Source: a bacterium (lineage in GTDB: Bacteria > Bacillota > Bacilli > Lactobacillales > Streptococcaceae). From it: DNA of 64,000 nt. Below, piece by piece: positions 54,845 to 63,846 of the stretch; position 1 is the first letter of the stretch; the number at the start of each line of letters is the position of its first letter. Below the pieces are notes generated by a model, which worked only from the letters and a program-made list of their open reading frames with translations, was not told where the DNA came from and did no database searches. The position numbers and the translations under genes are program-made. The stretch spans positions 1 through 64,000 of the forward strand of contig CAJNDD010000009.1 in assembly GCA_905221435.1 (NCBI GenBank), written 5' to 3'.

Positions 54845-56215
54845 ATGAATAAGAAACGATCCGTGGACTTGATACATGGTCCTATTCTTCCTGCGCTGTT
54901 AAGCTTTGCCTTTCCAATCTTGCTGTCCAATATTTTTCAACAGCTCTATAACACTGCGGACGTCTTGATTGTTGGGCGTTTTCTTGGTCAAGATTCCTTG
55001 GCTGCAGTAGGGGCAACAACGGCCATTTTTGACTTGATTATAGGTTTTACGCTTGGTGTTGGAAATGGCATGGGGATTGTCATTGCCCGCTATTATGGGG
55101 CTCGTAATTTCACCAAAATCAAGGAAGCAGTAGCAGCCACTTGGATTTTAGGTGCTCTTTTGAGCATTGTGGTTATGCTGATGGGCTTTGTCGGTCTGTA
55201 TCCACTCTTGCAATATTTAGATACCCCTGCAGAAATCCTTCCTCAATCCTATCAATATATTTCTATGATTGTGACCTGTGTAGGCGTCAGCTTCGCTTAT
55301 AATCTTTTTGCAGGTTTGCTGCGGTCCATTGGAGACAGTCTAGCGGCTCTTGGCTTTCTGATTTTCTCTGCCTTGGTCAATGTGGTTTTGGATTTGTATT
55401 TCATTACGCAACTGCATCTGGGTGTTCAGTCTGCTGGTCTTGCGACCATTATCTCGCAAGGCTTATCAGCGGTTCTCTGCTTTTATTATATCCGTAAGAG
55501 TGTTCCAGAACTCCTCCCTCAACTCAAGCATTTTAAATGGGACAAGGCCTTGTATGCGGATCTCTTGGAGCAAGGTTTGGCCATGGGTCTGATGAGTTCA
55601 ATTGTGTCCATTGGTAGTGTGATTTTACAGTCTTCAGTCAATACCTTTGGGGCCGTGATTATAAGTGCGCAAACAGCGGCCCGACGCATTATGGCTTTTG
55701 CTCTCCTTCCGATGACGGCTATTTCTTCTGCTATGACGACCTTTGCCTCTCAGAATCTCGGGGCTAAGCGACCAGACCGCATAGTTCAAGGTCTTGGTAT
55801 TGGGAGTCGTTTGAGCATGTCCTGGGCAGGCTTTGTTTGTATTTTCCTCTTTTTTGCCAGTCCTAGCTTGGTTTCTTTCTTGGCCAGTTCGACAGATACT
55901 TACTTGGTAGAAAACGGTAGTCTCTACCTGCAAATCAGTTCAGTATTTTATCCGATTTTGAGCCTTTTGCTGATTTATCGCAATTGCTTGCAGGGATTGG
56001 GGCAGAAAGTCCTTCCTCTAGTTTCCAGCTTTATAGAACTAATCGGGAAAATCGTTTTTGTGGTTTTAATTATCCCTTGGGCAGGCTATAGGGGAGTCAT
56101 CCTTTGTGAACCCCTTATCTGGGTTGCGATGACTACCCAACTGTACTTTTCACTTTTCCGTCATCCTTTGATAAAAGAAGGCAAGGCTATCTTGGCAACA
56201 AAAGTGTCATCATAG
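54845..56215 (+). CDS. MATE family multidrug/Na+ antiporter
   Basis: 456 residues with twelve predicted helices in two related halves. It starts DLIHGPILPALLSFAFPILLSN and has the MATE lines NTADVLIVGRFLGQDSLAAVGA and GNGMGIVIARYYGAR. It is a drug/cation antiporter of the inner membrane; the substrate is unknown. It is not DinF: the start and the helix sequences differ from those I know for pneumococcal DinF. The upstream sequence predicts a leaderless mRNA. Confidence 0.93.
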   Translation: MNKKRSVDLIHGPILPALLSFAFPILLSNIFQQLYNTADVLIVGRFLGQDSLAAVGATTAIFDLIIGFTLGVGNGMGIVIARYYGARNFTKIKEAVAATWILGALLSIVVMLMGFVGLYPLLQYLDTPAEILPQSYQYISMIVTCVGVSFAYNLFAGLLRSIGDSLAALGFLIFSALVNVVLDLYFITQLHLGVQSAGLATIISQGLSAVLCFYYIRKSVPELLPQLKHFKWDKALYADLLEQGLAMGLMSSIVSIGSVILQSSVNTFGAVIISAQTAARRIMAFALLPMTAISSAMTTFASQNLGAKRPDRIVQGLGIGSRLSMSWAGFVCIFLFFASPSLVSFLASSTDTYLVENGSLYLQISSVFYPILSLLLIYRNCLQGLGQKVLPLVSSFIELIGKIVFVVLIIPWAGYRGVILCEPLIWVAMTTQLYFSLFRHPLIKEGKAILATKVSS

Positions 56216-56311
56216 CTCGATTTGCTGAACAAAATCCATTTCCTCTAGTGAAAATCAGCTAGACTTGTGTTATAATAAGAAAGATTAAAATGTGAAAAAA
56301 GGAGATTCCTA

Positions 56312-57028
56312 ATGGGACGTAAATGGGCCAATATCGTAGCCAAGAAAACGGCTAAAGATGGAGCTAACTCTAAAGTATATGCAAAATTTGGTGTAGAGAT
56401 CTATGTAGCAGCTAAAAAAGGAGAGCCAGATCCAGAATTAAACACTGCTTTGAAATTCGTTATCGATCGTGCTAAACAAGCGCAAGTGCCAAAACACGTT
56501 ATCGATAAAGCAATTGATAAAGCAAAAGGAAATACAGACGAAACCTTTACAGAAGGACGTTACGAAGGATTTGGACCAAATGGTTCTATGCTGATCGTTG
56601 ATACCTTGACTTCAAACGTCAACCGTACAGCAGCCAATGTTCGTGCAGCTTTTGGTAAAAACGGCGGGAACATGGGTGCTTCAGGTTCTGTTTCTTACCT
56701 CTTTGACAACAAGGGTGTTATCGTATTTGCAGGTGAAGATGCGGATGCCATCTTTGAACTTTTGCTTGAAGCAGATGTGGATGTGGATGATGTAGAAGCA
56801 GAAGATGGAACAATCACTGTTTACACAGCTCCAACAGACCTTCACAAGGCTATCGTTGCCCTTCGTGAGTCAGGTATCCAAGAATTCCAAGTGACAGAAT
56901 TGGAAATGATTCCTCAGTCAGAAGTAGAATTGTCAGGTGACGACCTTGAAACCTTTGAAAAACTTTACAGCGTTCTTGAGGACGACGAAGACGTACAAAA
57001 GATCTACACAAACGTGGATGGATTCTAA
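56312..57028 (+). CDS. YebC/PmpR-family protein
   Basis: 238 residues. It starts [21 protein letters not shown] (conserved RNA/DNA-binding start) and carries [28 protein letters not shown] and [19 protein letters not shown]. YebC-like proteins were first seen as transcription factors; several are now known to relieve ribosome stalling at proline runs. AAAGGAGATT precedes the ATG, and a TGTTATAAT extended -10 lies near 56268-56276. Confidence 0.94.
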   Translation: MGRKWANIVAKKTAKDGANSKVYAKFGVEIYVAAKKGEPDPELNTALKFVIDRAKQAQVPKHVIDKAIDKAKGNTDETFTEGRYEGFGPNGSMLIVDTLTSNVNRTAANVRAAFGKNGGNMGASGSVSYLFDNKGVIVFAGEDADAIFELLLEADVDVDDVEAEDGTITVYTAPTDLHKAIVALRESGIQEFQVTELEMIPQSEVELSGDDLETFEKLYSVLEDDEDVQKIYTNVDGF

Positions 57029-57034
57029 TAGAAA

Positions 57035-57067
57035 AACGAACAGTTTTACTAGCTGTTCGTTTTTTTG
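57035..57067 (+). terminator. yebC terminator
   Basis: AACGAACAG-ttttactag-CTGTTCGTT followed by TTTTTT, six bases after the stop. Confidence 0.9.
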
Positions 57068-57124
57068 ATATTTGAACTTAGAATATGGTTTCAGAATCGT
57101 TTTGTTGCTTGCTTTTTTCTAGAC

Positions 57125-57724
57125 CTAGACCGACTGATGTTTTTGGACGAGCAAGAGCTGTCCATTGTCATCTTTTGCAAAAGTTAAGGTAACAGTCTTA
57201 ATCTTGTCTCCAATAGAGAAATAGGTGATTTTTTTCGTATTGTAACCCTCAAGAGTGAAGTCAAACTCGGAATCTGGCTGTCCGTGTTTGTTGATAATAT
57301 CCTTGTAGTTGGTACCACCTTTTCCTTTGTTGTCAAGGTCACCTTCGATTAAGGCGTCGAACTGTTCTTGGGTCCAGGTAAAGGTATCGTCTGTCGAGCC
57401 GCTTTTTTCTTCGCGTTCCATTGAGGCACTCGTATCCATGTAGGAACGGTTAAACTCCCTGGCATACTCTTTGTAGACATCAGCGTATAGTACCTGAGTC
57501 GTAAAGAAAAGTACAACAGAGGCAACTGCCAGGGATGTTCCGATAATAGCCATTGTTTTTCGTTTTTTGAGGTTGACGATAAGGCCGATTATCCCTAGGA
57601 TTAAAGCGACGCTGGCGATGAAAAATGACAGATAGTTAATAAATGGGATCCAGGATCCTAAAAGTGCGATGGCTCCAAAAATGGTTGCCAAGATTCCTAA
57701 AACTCTTTGTTCTTCTGGTTTCAT
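57125..57724 (-). CDS. Membrane protein with extracellular BLIP-like C-terminal domain
   Basis: 199 residues. Three membrane helices near the N-terminus (VLGILATIFGAIALLGSWI, YLSFFIASVALILGIIGLIV and MAIIGTSLAVASVVLFFTT), then a soluble part with TFTWTQEQFDALIEGDLDNK and YKDIINKHGQPDSEFDFTLEGY. The last lines resemble the DUF3862/BLIP fold, often in lipoproteins or membrane proteins, but this is a weak similarity from memory. The start at 57724 has AGGGAG about 11 bases upstream; an ATG at 57745 adds seven residues. It faces yebC. Function unknown. Confidence 0.75.
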   Translation of the reverse strand: MKPEEQRVLGILATIFGAIALLGSWIPFINYLSFFIASVALILGIIGLIVNLKKRKTMAIIGTSLAVASVVLFFTTQVLYADVYKEYAREFNRSYMDTSASMEREEKSGSTDDTFTWTQEQFDALIEGDLDNKGKGGTNYKDIINKHGQPDSEFDFTLEGYNTKKITYFSIGDKIKTVTLTFAKDDNGQLLLVQKHQSV

Positions 57725-57820
57725 TTGAACGTTTTCTCCCTTCATCAAGTGAATGGATTCCTATCCACAGTAGTTAGTGCTTATTATAGAAAAAATATTG
57801 CCTAATGTCAATTTAAACTA

Positions 57821-57913
57821 AAATAGTTCTCTTGGAAACTTTTTTCTTGACATCTTTTCTGAAAATGATAAAATAGTTCTCATGGAAACTAAAATAGTTC
57901 TTGTGAGAACTAT
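57821..57913 (+). promoter_or_regulatory. Promoter and three MarR operators of the ABC exporter operon
   Basis: TTGACA (57847-57852), 16 bp, TAAAAT (57869-57874). AAATAGTTCTCnTGGAAACT occurs at 57821-57840 and 57871-57890. A third, perfect palindrome ATAGTTCT-tgtg-AGAACTAT lies at 57894-57913. The sites flank and overlap the promoter, as expected for autorepression by the MarR protein. Confidence 0.75.
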
Positions 57914-57937
57914 ATTTATCGTAAGAAAGGAGCAATC

Positions 57938-58399
57938 ATGGACAAGCCGATGTTAATGTTTAAACGTTTTGGACACCAGGTTCATCTGATGGTACAGAAA
58001 GAAGCTAAGCGATGTGGCATTGAATTTATGGGTGGACCGCAAGGGCAGGTTTTGCGTTTTTTAGATCATTGTGAACAAAAAGAGGAACTGGTCTTGATTA
58101 AGGATATCGAGCAGGAACTCAATATTACTAAATCTGTGGCGAGTAATCTAGTCAAGCGTATGGTGCAAAATGGTTTGGTTGAGTTAGAGGCGAGCCCGAG
58201 CGATAAGCGGGCAAAATTTGTTCGCCTGACGGAGAAATCGCGTTCGCAGATGCAAAAAGTTAAGGCTTTTTTTGATCGGATCGATCAGAGTCTGCTAGAG
58301 GGGGTTTCAAAGTCAGACTTGGCAATCTTTGAAAAGGTACTCGGGCAATTGCAAGAAAATGTTGAGAAGATAGGAGGAGAGAATGAAGAAACTCGCTAA
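57938..58399 (+). CDS. MarR-family regulator of the downstream ABC exporter
   Basis: 153 residues. The winged helix reads KDIEQELNITKSVASNLVKRMVQNGLVELEASPSDKRAKFVRLT (about 50-95), the classic MarR DxR wing (DKRAKFV). The stop is 17 bases beyond the start of the exporter gene, so translation is coupled. The three ATAGTTCT operators upstream suggest autorepression lifted by a drug or peptide. AAAGGAG precedes the ATG. Confidence 0.93.
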   Translation: MDKPMLMFKRFGHQVHLMVQKEAKRCGIEFMGGPQGQVLRFLDHCEQKEELVLIKDIEQELNITKSVASNLVKRMVQNGLVELEASPSDKRAKFVRLTEKSRSQMQKVKAFFDRIDQSLLEGVSKSDLAIFEKVLGQLQENVEKIGGENEETR

Positions 58400-60152
58400 A
58401 CGTATTACAGGAAAAGAGTGGGGAATGATCGTCCTTACGATTCTGTTCACTTGTTTCTCGGTCTATCTCGAGTTAGAGGTGCCGACTTATATTTCGCAAA
58501 TTACAGAATTACTGGGAACGTCTGGAACGCAGTTGGGTGAACTCTGGTCACCAGCTGCGAAGATGATTGGTTTGTCTTTATTGGCTTTCTTTTCATCTGT
58601 TATGGTTGGTTTCTTTGCCGCTCGCGTTGCAGCTTCCTATACAACCCATCTACGTAGAGACGTATTTCATCGTGTTTTAGATTTTTCGCAGACAGAGATC
58701 AAGCGCTTTTCAATCCCAAGTCTTTTGACTCGGACGACCAATGATATCACACAGGTACAGATGCTCTTTACCATGGGATTACAGGTAGTGACTCGTGGGC
58801 CGATTATGGCTATCTGGGCCATTGGAAAAATCCTTGGGAAATCGGAATACTGGCTCTGGGCAGTCGTTGTGGCTGTTATTGTCAACGTCTTGATGACCAC
58901 CGTTCTCATGACTCTGGCCTTTCCAAAACAATCGGTCATCCAAAAATTGACAGATAAACTCAATAGCATCACTCGTGAAAGTTTGACGGGGATTCGAGTT
59001 GTTCGTGCATACAATGCCGAGGATTACCAAGATAAGAAATTTGGAGCAGCCAACGATGAGGTAACACGTCTCAATCTCTTTGTCAATCGATTGATGGCGA
59101 TTATGAACCCGATTATGATGGCGATTTCCAGTGGACTAAGTTTAGCTATTTACTGGATTGGTGCCTATATCATCAACGATGCAAGTTTGACAGAACGTCT
59201 GCCACTCTTTAGTGATATGGTAGTCTTCATGTCCTATGCTATGCAGGTCGTGATGGGATTCCTTCTCATGGGAGCACTCTTTATCGTTCTTCCTCGTACC
59301 TTGGTTTCGGCAGGACGTATCAATCAAGTATTGGATCTGCATTCTTCTATTGAAAATCCTAGTCATACACAGACAGCGGATCCTTCAGTTCAAGGACAAG
59401 TGGAATTCCGTGATGTGACTTTCCGCTACTCTAAAAACTCAGAAGCAGTCGTGGAACATGTCACTTTCAAAGCAGAAGCGGGTCAAACCGTAGCCTTCAT
59501 CGGATCGACTGGATCAGGTAAGTCTACGCTTGTCAACCTCTTGCCACGTTTTTACGACGTTTCAGATGGACAAATCCTAGTGGACGGTGTCAATGTGCAA
59601 GATTACGACTTGGAAGATTTGCGCAATAAGGTCGGCTATATTCCACAAAAAGCTGTACTCTTTTCTGGAGATGTCAAGGGGAACTTGGACTTTGGTAAGA
59701 GCAAAGAAACTCCTCTAAGCGAAGCTGCTATGTGGCAAGCCTTGGAATTGGCCCAGTCTAAAAGCTTCATCGAAGACAAGGAAGCAGGTCTTGCATCAGA
59801 AGTGGCCCAAGGCGGAACCAACTTCTCAGGAGGTCAAAGACAGCGTTTGGCCATTGCGCATGCCTTGGCTCGTAAACCAGAGATTCTCATCTTTGATGAT
59901 TCCTTCTCAGCCTTGGACTACAAGACGGATCGTGTCCTACGCCAAGAGCTAGCCGAGAAAACAAAATCCATGACCAAGCTCATCGTAGCGCAGCGTATTT
60001 CTACCATTATGGATGCAGACTTGATCTTAGTATTGGATCAAGGAAAAGTCGTGGGACAAGGCACCCACAAGGAACTTCTAGCTACCAACGAAGTCTACCA
60101 AGAAATTGCCTACTCACAACTATCGAAGGAGGAATTGGAACATGGAAAATAA
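58383..60152 (+). CDS. Heterodimeric ABC exporter, half 1 (degenerate-site subunit)
   Basis: 589 residues: six membrane helices (1-320) and an ABC domain. Walker A GSTGSGKST (about 376-384), signature FSGGQRQRLAIAHA, Walker B ILIFDDSFSALD. The usual catalytic Glu after Walker B is Asp here, the hallmark of the non-hydrolysing site in asymmetric exporters such as TM287/288. The start overlaps the MarR gene, with GGAGGA upstream. It would pair with the next gene to export drugs or peptides. Confidence 0.94.
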   Translation: MKKLAKRITGKEWGMIVLTILFTCFSVYLELEVPTYISQITELLGTSGTQLGELWSPAAKMIGLSLLAFFSSVMVGFFAARVAASYTTHLRRDVFHRVLDFSQTEIKRFSIPSLLTRTTNDITQVQMLFTMGLQVVTRGPIMAIWAIGKILGKSEYWLWAVVVAVIVNVLMTTVLMTLAFPKQSVIQKLTDKLNSITRESLTGIRVVRAYNAEDYQDKKFGAANDEVTRLNLFVNRLMAIMNPIMMAISSGLSLAIYWIGAYIINDASLTERLPLFSDMVVFMSYAMQVVMGFLLMGALFIVLPRTLVSAGRINQVLDLHSSIENPSHTQTADPSVQGQVEFRDVTFRYSKNSEAVVEHVTFKAEAGQTVAFIGSTGSGKSTLVNLLPRFYDVSDGQILVDGVNVQDYDLEDLRNKVGYIPQKAVLFSGDVKGNLDFGKSKETPLSEAAMWQALELAQSKSFIEDKEAGLASEVAQGGTNFSGGQRQRLAIAHALARKPEILIFDDSFSALDYKTDRVLRQELAEKTKSMTKLIVAQRISTIMDADLILVLDQGKVVGQGTHKELLATNEVYQEIAYSQLSKEELEHGK

Positions 60153-61902
60153 AAAAGTGTCGGTCTGGAAACAGTGCAAACCTTATATGGCAGGCCTCCA
60201 ACTCCCTCTCCTAATAGCAGTTGTGGCTGCAGTCATTTCAAGTATCATCACCGTTTATGGGCCAACTAAGATTAAAGAAATTACTAACTTGATTTCAGAT
60301 GGTTTGACTACAGAAATCGACTTGGTAGCTGTGTCAAACATTGCTAGCTTTTTAGTGATTCTCTATGTATTTGGCGCCATCCTTAACTATACACAGGCCT
60401 ATATCTTTTCAACGAGCATTCAGCATTTTTCAAAACGCTTGCGGACAGCAATCGCTGAAAAAATCAATCGTTTGCCACTTGGCTATTTTGACCGTCATTC
60501 ACAAGGAGATACCCTTTCGCGCGTGACCAATGATGTGGATACAGCAGCGCAATCTCTCAACCAAAGTCTAGGGACAGTTCTTTCAGCTAGTTTCTTGTTG
60601 ATTGCTGTCTTGGTGACCATGTTTGGGATGAACTGGATTTTGGCATTGGTAACCGTTGTATCAACCCTTGTTGGTTTTGCGGCGGTTTCCGTAATCATGG
60701 CCAAGTCACAAGGGTACTTTAGAGCTCAGCAAAACAACTTGGCGGCTGTCAATGGTTATGTAGAAGAAATGTATTCGGGACACAATGTGGTGACCAGCTA
60801 TAATGGTGTGGATACCACTAAAGAAAAATTCGCAGGCTTGAACCAGAATCTACATGACAGCATCTGGAAATCTCAGTTTATCTCTGGTATCATGATGCCA
60901 GCCATGTTCTTTGTTGGGAACTTTAGTTATGTCTTAGTCATCATCGTTGGGGCCGCGCTGGCGTTGGAAGGGCACATCACTATAGGGATTATTGTAGCCT
61001 TTATGGTTTACGTACGGACCTTCTCCCAACCTCTGTCACAGATTGCCCAAGGGATTACAAGCTTGCAACAAGCGAGTGCAGCCATGACTCGTGTATTAGA
61101 ATTTCTAGCTGAAGCTGAGATGCAGGATGAATCTCATAAGGACAGACAATTGAGCGACATGAAAGGGGAAGTAGTCTTTGATCACGTGTCCTTTGGCTAT
61201 ACACCAGAGCGCACTATCATCCATGATTTTTCTGCGACAGCTCATGCAGGTCAGAAGGTCGCTATCGTTGGACCGACTGGGGCTGGTAAGACAACCATTG
61301 TCAATCTTTTGATGAAGTTTTATGAGATTGATAAGGGAAGTATCCGCATCGACGGTGTGGATACCAAGGACATGAAGCGTTCGGAAGTACACGATGCATT
61401 TTCAATGGTCTTGCAGGACACTTGGCTCTTTGAAGGAACGATTCGAGAGAACTTGATCTATAATCAGACAGACATCAGTGATGAACGTATGATTGAAGCG
61501 TCCAAAGCAGTAGGAATCCACCACTTTATCATGACTTTGCCAGACGGCTACGACACTGTTTTGGATGACACCGTAACCTTGTCTGTTGGACAAAAACAAC
61601 TTTTGACCATTGCTCGTGCCCTTCTCAAAGATGCACCGCTCTTGATTTTGGATGAAGCGACATCCTCAGTCGACACACGTACAGAGGAGTTGATTCAAAA
61701 AGCCATGGACCGTTTGATGGAGGGTAGAACTTCCTTTGTCATTGCCCACCGCTTGTCAACTATTCGTAATGCCGACTTGATTCTTGTCATGAAAGATGGC
61801 AATATCATCGAACAAGGCAACCATGAGGAGCTGATGGCGCAAGGTGGCTTCTACGCTGACTTGTACAATAGTCAATTTACAGAAGACGAAGCAGAAGAAT
61901 AA
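60142..61902 (+). CDS. Heterodimeric ABC exporter, half 2 (canonical catalytic-site subunit)
   Basis: 586 residues: six membrane helices and an ABC domain. Walker A GPTGAGKTT, Walker B LLILDEATSSVD with catalytic Glu. The signature reads LSVGQKQL instead of LSGGQ; in the dimer this weaker signature faces the Asp-containing site of half 1, so both defects are in one degenerate ATP site. I chose the ATG at 60142 (MENKKVSVWKQ), which has AGGAGG upstream; the frame is open from 60106. It overlaps half 1 by 11 bases. Confidence 0.94.
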   Translation: MENKKVSVWKQCKPYMAGLQLPLLIAVVAAVISSIITVYGPTKIKEITNLISDGLTTEIDLVAVSNIASFLVILYVFGAILNYTQAYIFSTSIQHFSKRLRTAIAEKINRLPLGYFDRHSQGDTLSRVTNDVDTAAQSLNQSLGTVLSASFLLIAVLVTMFGMNWILALVTVVSTLVGFAAVSVIMAKSQGYFRAQQNNLAAVNGYVEEMYSGHNVVTSYNGVDTTKEKFAGLNQNLHDSIWKSQFISGIMMPAMFFVGNFSYVLVIIVGAALALEGHITIGIIVAFMVYVRTFSQPLSQIAQGITSLQQASAAMTRVLEFLAEAEMQDESHKDRQLSDMKGEVVFDHVSFGYTPERTIIHDFSATAHAGQKVAIVGPTGAGKTTIVNLLMKFYEIDKGSIRIDGVDTKDMKRSEVHDAFSMVLQDTWLFEGTIRENLIYNQTDISDERMIEASKAVGIHHFIMTLPDGYDTVLDDTVTLSVGQKQLLTIARALLKDAPLLILDEATSSVDTRTEELIQKAMDRLMEGRTSFVIAHRLSTIRNADLILVMKDGNIIEQGNHEELMAQGGFYADLYNSQFTEDEAEE

Positions 61903-61906
61903 ATCA

Positions 61907-61932
61907 AAAGAAGGCTTGACGGCCTTCTTTTT
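61907..61932 (+). terminator. Terminator of the exporter operon
   Basis: AAAGAAGGC-ttgacg-GCCTTCTTT followed by TT. The loop bases TTGACG also serve as the -35 of the next promoter. Confidence 0.85.
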
Positions 61933-61944
61933 CTGCACTATACT
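61916..61944 (+). promoter_or_regulatory. PAP2 gene promoter, -35 in the terminator loop
   Basis: TTGACG (61916-61921), exactly 17 bp, TATACT (61939-61944). The -35 is the loop of the preceding terminator. Confidence 0.7.
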
Positions 61945-61986
61945 AGAAGACAAACGTCTCACCTGTAGACGAAAACAAGGTAATGA

Positions 61987-62502
61987 ATGAGAAATTTAAT
62001 GAAAAATTATCAAGAATGGTATCAAAACATCAGCTCCAGATTCACCAGCTATCCCATCCTTTTATTTCTGTTACGCAGTTTCAATCGCTTGATGACAGTC
62101 GCCATGCCCCTAGTCTATTTGACCTTGCTAGTCACCACTTACCTGCAACTAGGACTTGGGAAGCAAGTTGGGGTTTATGTGCTTATTCCTGCAACAGGTT
62201 TTATAATTTTGTCTCTTTTCCGTAAGAAAATCAATCATCCGCGCCCCTACGAAACTTGGGACATCCGTCCCTTGCTTGACAAGGATAGTTCGGGACAGTC
62301 TATGCCCAGTCGCCATGTCTTTTCGGCAACTATCATCTCCATGGCTTGCTTACATACTAGTCTACCTGTTGGCTTAGCATGCTTGCTCTTTTCAGCTTTG
62401 CTGGGCTTGGTGAGGGTTTTAGGGGGTGTTCATTATCCCAAGGATGTCTTGGTTGGCTATGCTTGTGGTCTGGTGTGGGGATTCCTTTTCTTCCTATTCT
62501 GA
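61987..62502 (+). CDS. PAP2-family lipid phosphatase
   Basis: 171 residues with about five helices. The three-part phosphatase signature is complete: KKINHPRPYE (about 79-88), SMPSRHVFSA (about 103-112) and RVLGGVHYPKDVLVGYACG (about 140-158). Such membrane phosphatases act on undecaprenyl pyrophosphate or phosphatidate; a role in lipid-carrier recycling is likely. The ATG at 61987 is preceded by AAGGTAA; Met5 is an alternative. Confidence 0.9.
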   Translation: MRNLMKNYQEWYQNISSRFTSYPILLFLLRSFNRLMTVAMPLVYLTLLVTTYLQLGLGKQVGVYVLIPATGFIILSLFRKKINHPRPYETWDIRPLLDKDSSGQSMPSRHVFSATIISMACLHTSLPVGLACLLFSALLGLVRVLGGVHYPKDVLVGYACGLVWGFLFFLF

Positions 62503-62615
62503 CATGTAAGTTAAGCTAGTCCTACAACCACTTACTGCTTCAAATTGACCACTTGCTTTTTTGTCCTTGTATTCCTAACTTAGCTTTGATATAGTAGAGT
62601 CAGAAAGGAGATGTG

Positions 62616-63062
62616 ATGAAGTTACGAATTGAGATTGACGGCAATTTAGAGGAGACTGAAATTGTCATCAAGACCCCCACTTTGACAGATGAAATTGCAG
62701 ACTTGCAACGACTTTTGCAAGAGTCAAAGGCTCCGAGATTGACTTTTTACAAGGGGACAGGTGAATATTATCTAGACCTGTCAGAAATTCTCTTCTTTGA
62801 AACTGAAGGGAGCAAGATTTATGCTCATACCCAGAAGGAAGCCTATGAAGTTCGTCTCAAGCTCTATGAGTTGGAGTCCATCTTGCCTCGCTATTTTAGT
62901 CGAGTGTCCAAGTCAACTATCGCAAACATCCGTCAGATTTACTCAGTGGACAAGTCCTTTTCAGGAACGGGCACCATTTCCTTTTATCAGACGCACAAGG
63001 AGGTTCATGTCTCACGGCATTACCAATCCCTCCTAAAAGAAAATCTAAGAAACATGAGGTAA
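62616..63062 (+). CDS. LytTR-domain DNA-binding regulator
   Basis: 148 residues, mostly a LytTR domain (about 48-148): YLDLSEILFFETEGSKIYAH, KLYELESILPRYFSRVSKST and VSRHYQSLLKENL. There is no receiver domain, so it is a stand-alone LytTR protein. AAAGGAG is 5-6 bases upstream of the ATG at 62616. The next gene follows after five bases and encodes a LiaF-like membrane protein. Such LytTR/membrane pairs often form a regulator and its inhibitor (inference). Confidence 0.9.
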   Translation: MKLRIEIDGNLEETEIVIKTPTLTDEIADLQRLLQESKAPRLTFYKGTGEYYLDLSEILFFETEGSKIYAHTQKEAYEVRLKLYELESILPRYFSRVSKSTIANIRQIYSVDKSFSGTGTISFYQTHKEVHVSRHYQSLLKENLRNMR

Positions 63063-63067
63063 AAAAG

Positions 63068-63742
63068 ATGAAAAAGAAAGCATTTGGTATAGTTTTATTG
63101 GTTTTAGCAGCTTGGATCTTGCTGCAAGGGAATTTTGGCATTCCTTCTTTGGATGGAAAAATATGGCCTTTGCTTGGTATCGTATTTTTTGCCTACCAAT
63201 CAGTTGAGGCTTTGCTTAGTCGTCACCTGACTTCGGCAGTTTTTACCGCTCTAGTAGCCTTAATGATTGCGAATCATTTTTATAATATTTTGCCAATCCC
63301 AAACCAGTCTTTGTTTTGGGCTAGTATCCTAGCAGTGCTAGGTGTTGGCTATCTCACTCACTCAAGTAAGTTTTGGTATGGCAAAAAATGGTGGTACAAC
63401 GGTGAGCGAACAGTTATCACGGATAAGGAAGTCGCTTTTGGTAGTGGAACCTTCTATAAGCAGGATCAAGATCTTGTAGTCGATCAGGTGGAAGTCGCTT
63501 TTGGGGATGCTAAAATCTACTATGATAATGCAGAGATGCTAGGTGATTTTGCAACTTTAAATATTGAAGTGGCCTTCGGGAATGCAACTGTCTATGTTCC
63601 ACAACACTGGCGTGTCGATTTGAAAGTAGAAACCTCCTTTGGTGCAGCTAAGGCAGATGCTCCTGTAGCGCCAACAAACAAAACCTTGATTATCCGTGGG
63701 GAAGTCGCTTTTGGTAAACTTGGAGTTGTTTACGTTAAATAA
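63068..63742 (+). CDS. LiaF-like membrane protein with EVAFG repeats
   Basis: 224 residues. Four hydrophobic segments in the first 100 residues, then a soluble beta-rich part. The latter has five repeats of (E)VAFG or TSFG at about 121, 143, 169, 190 and 212 (KEVAFGSG, VEVAFGDA, IEVAFGNA, VETSFGAA, GEVAFGKL), matching the LiaF/DUF2154-like C-terminal beta solenoid. LiaF inhibits LiaRS; here the partner is a LytTR protein. The SD GAGGTAAAA lies directly before the ATG. Confidence 0.88.
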   Translation: MKKKAFGIVLLVLAAWILLQGNFGIPSLDGKIWPLLGIVFFAYQSVEALLSRHLTSAVFTALVALMIANHFYNILPIPNQSLFWASILAVLGVGYLTHSSKFWYGKKWWYNGERTVITDKEVAFGSGTFYKQDQDLVVDQVEVAFGDAKIYYDNAEMLGDFATLNIEVAFGNATVYVPQHWRVDLKVETSFGAAKADAPVAPTNKTLIIRGEVAFGKLGVVYVK

Positions 63743-63759
63743 AAAAATAGTTTAGGCCC

Positions 63760-63788
63760 TTGATAAATTCGAGAAAGTGTGATAACAT
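63760..63788 (+). promoter_or_regulatory. rpmB promoter
   Basis: TTGATA (63760-63765), 17 bp, TAACAT (63783-63788). The leader of about 50 nt contains a 14-bp palindrome TATTAGATCTAATA (63820-63833) that ends immediately before the SD AGGAGG. Confidence 0.6.
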
Positions 63789-63846
63789 AGTACGGTATGT
63801 GGTGCTAGCACATCCGCTATATTAGATCTAATAGGAGGAAAACACA

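Noticed and set aside
54845..56215. DinF (the MATE protein of the pneumococcal recA operon)
   Set aside because: It is not in the recA operon, and its start (MNKKRSVDLIHGPILP) differs from the DinF sequence I know.
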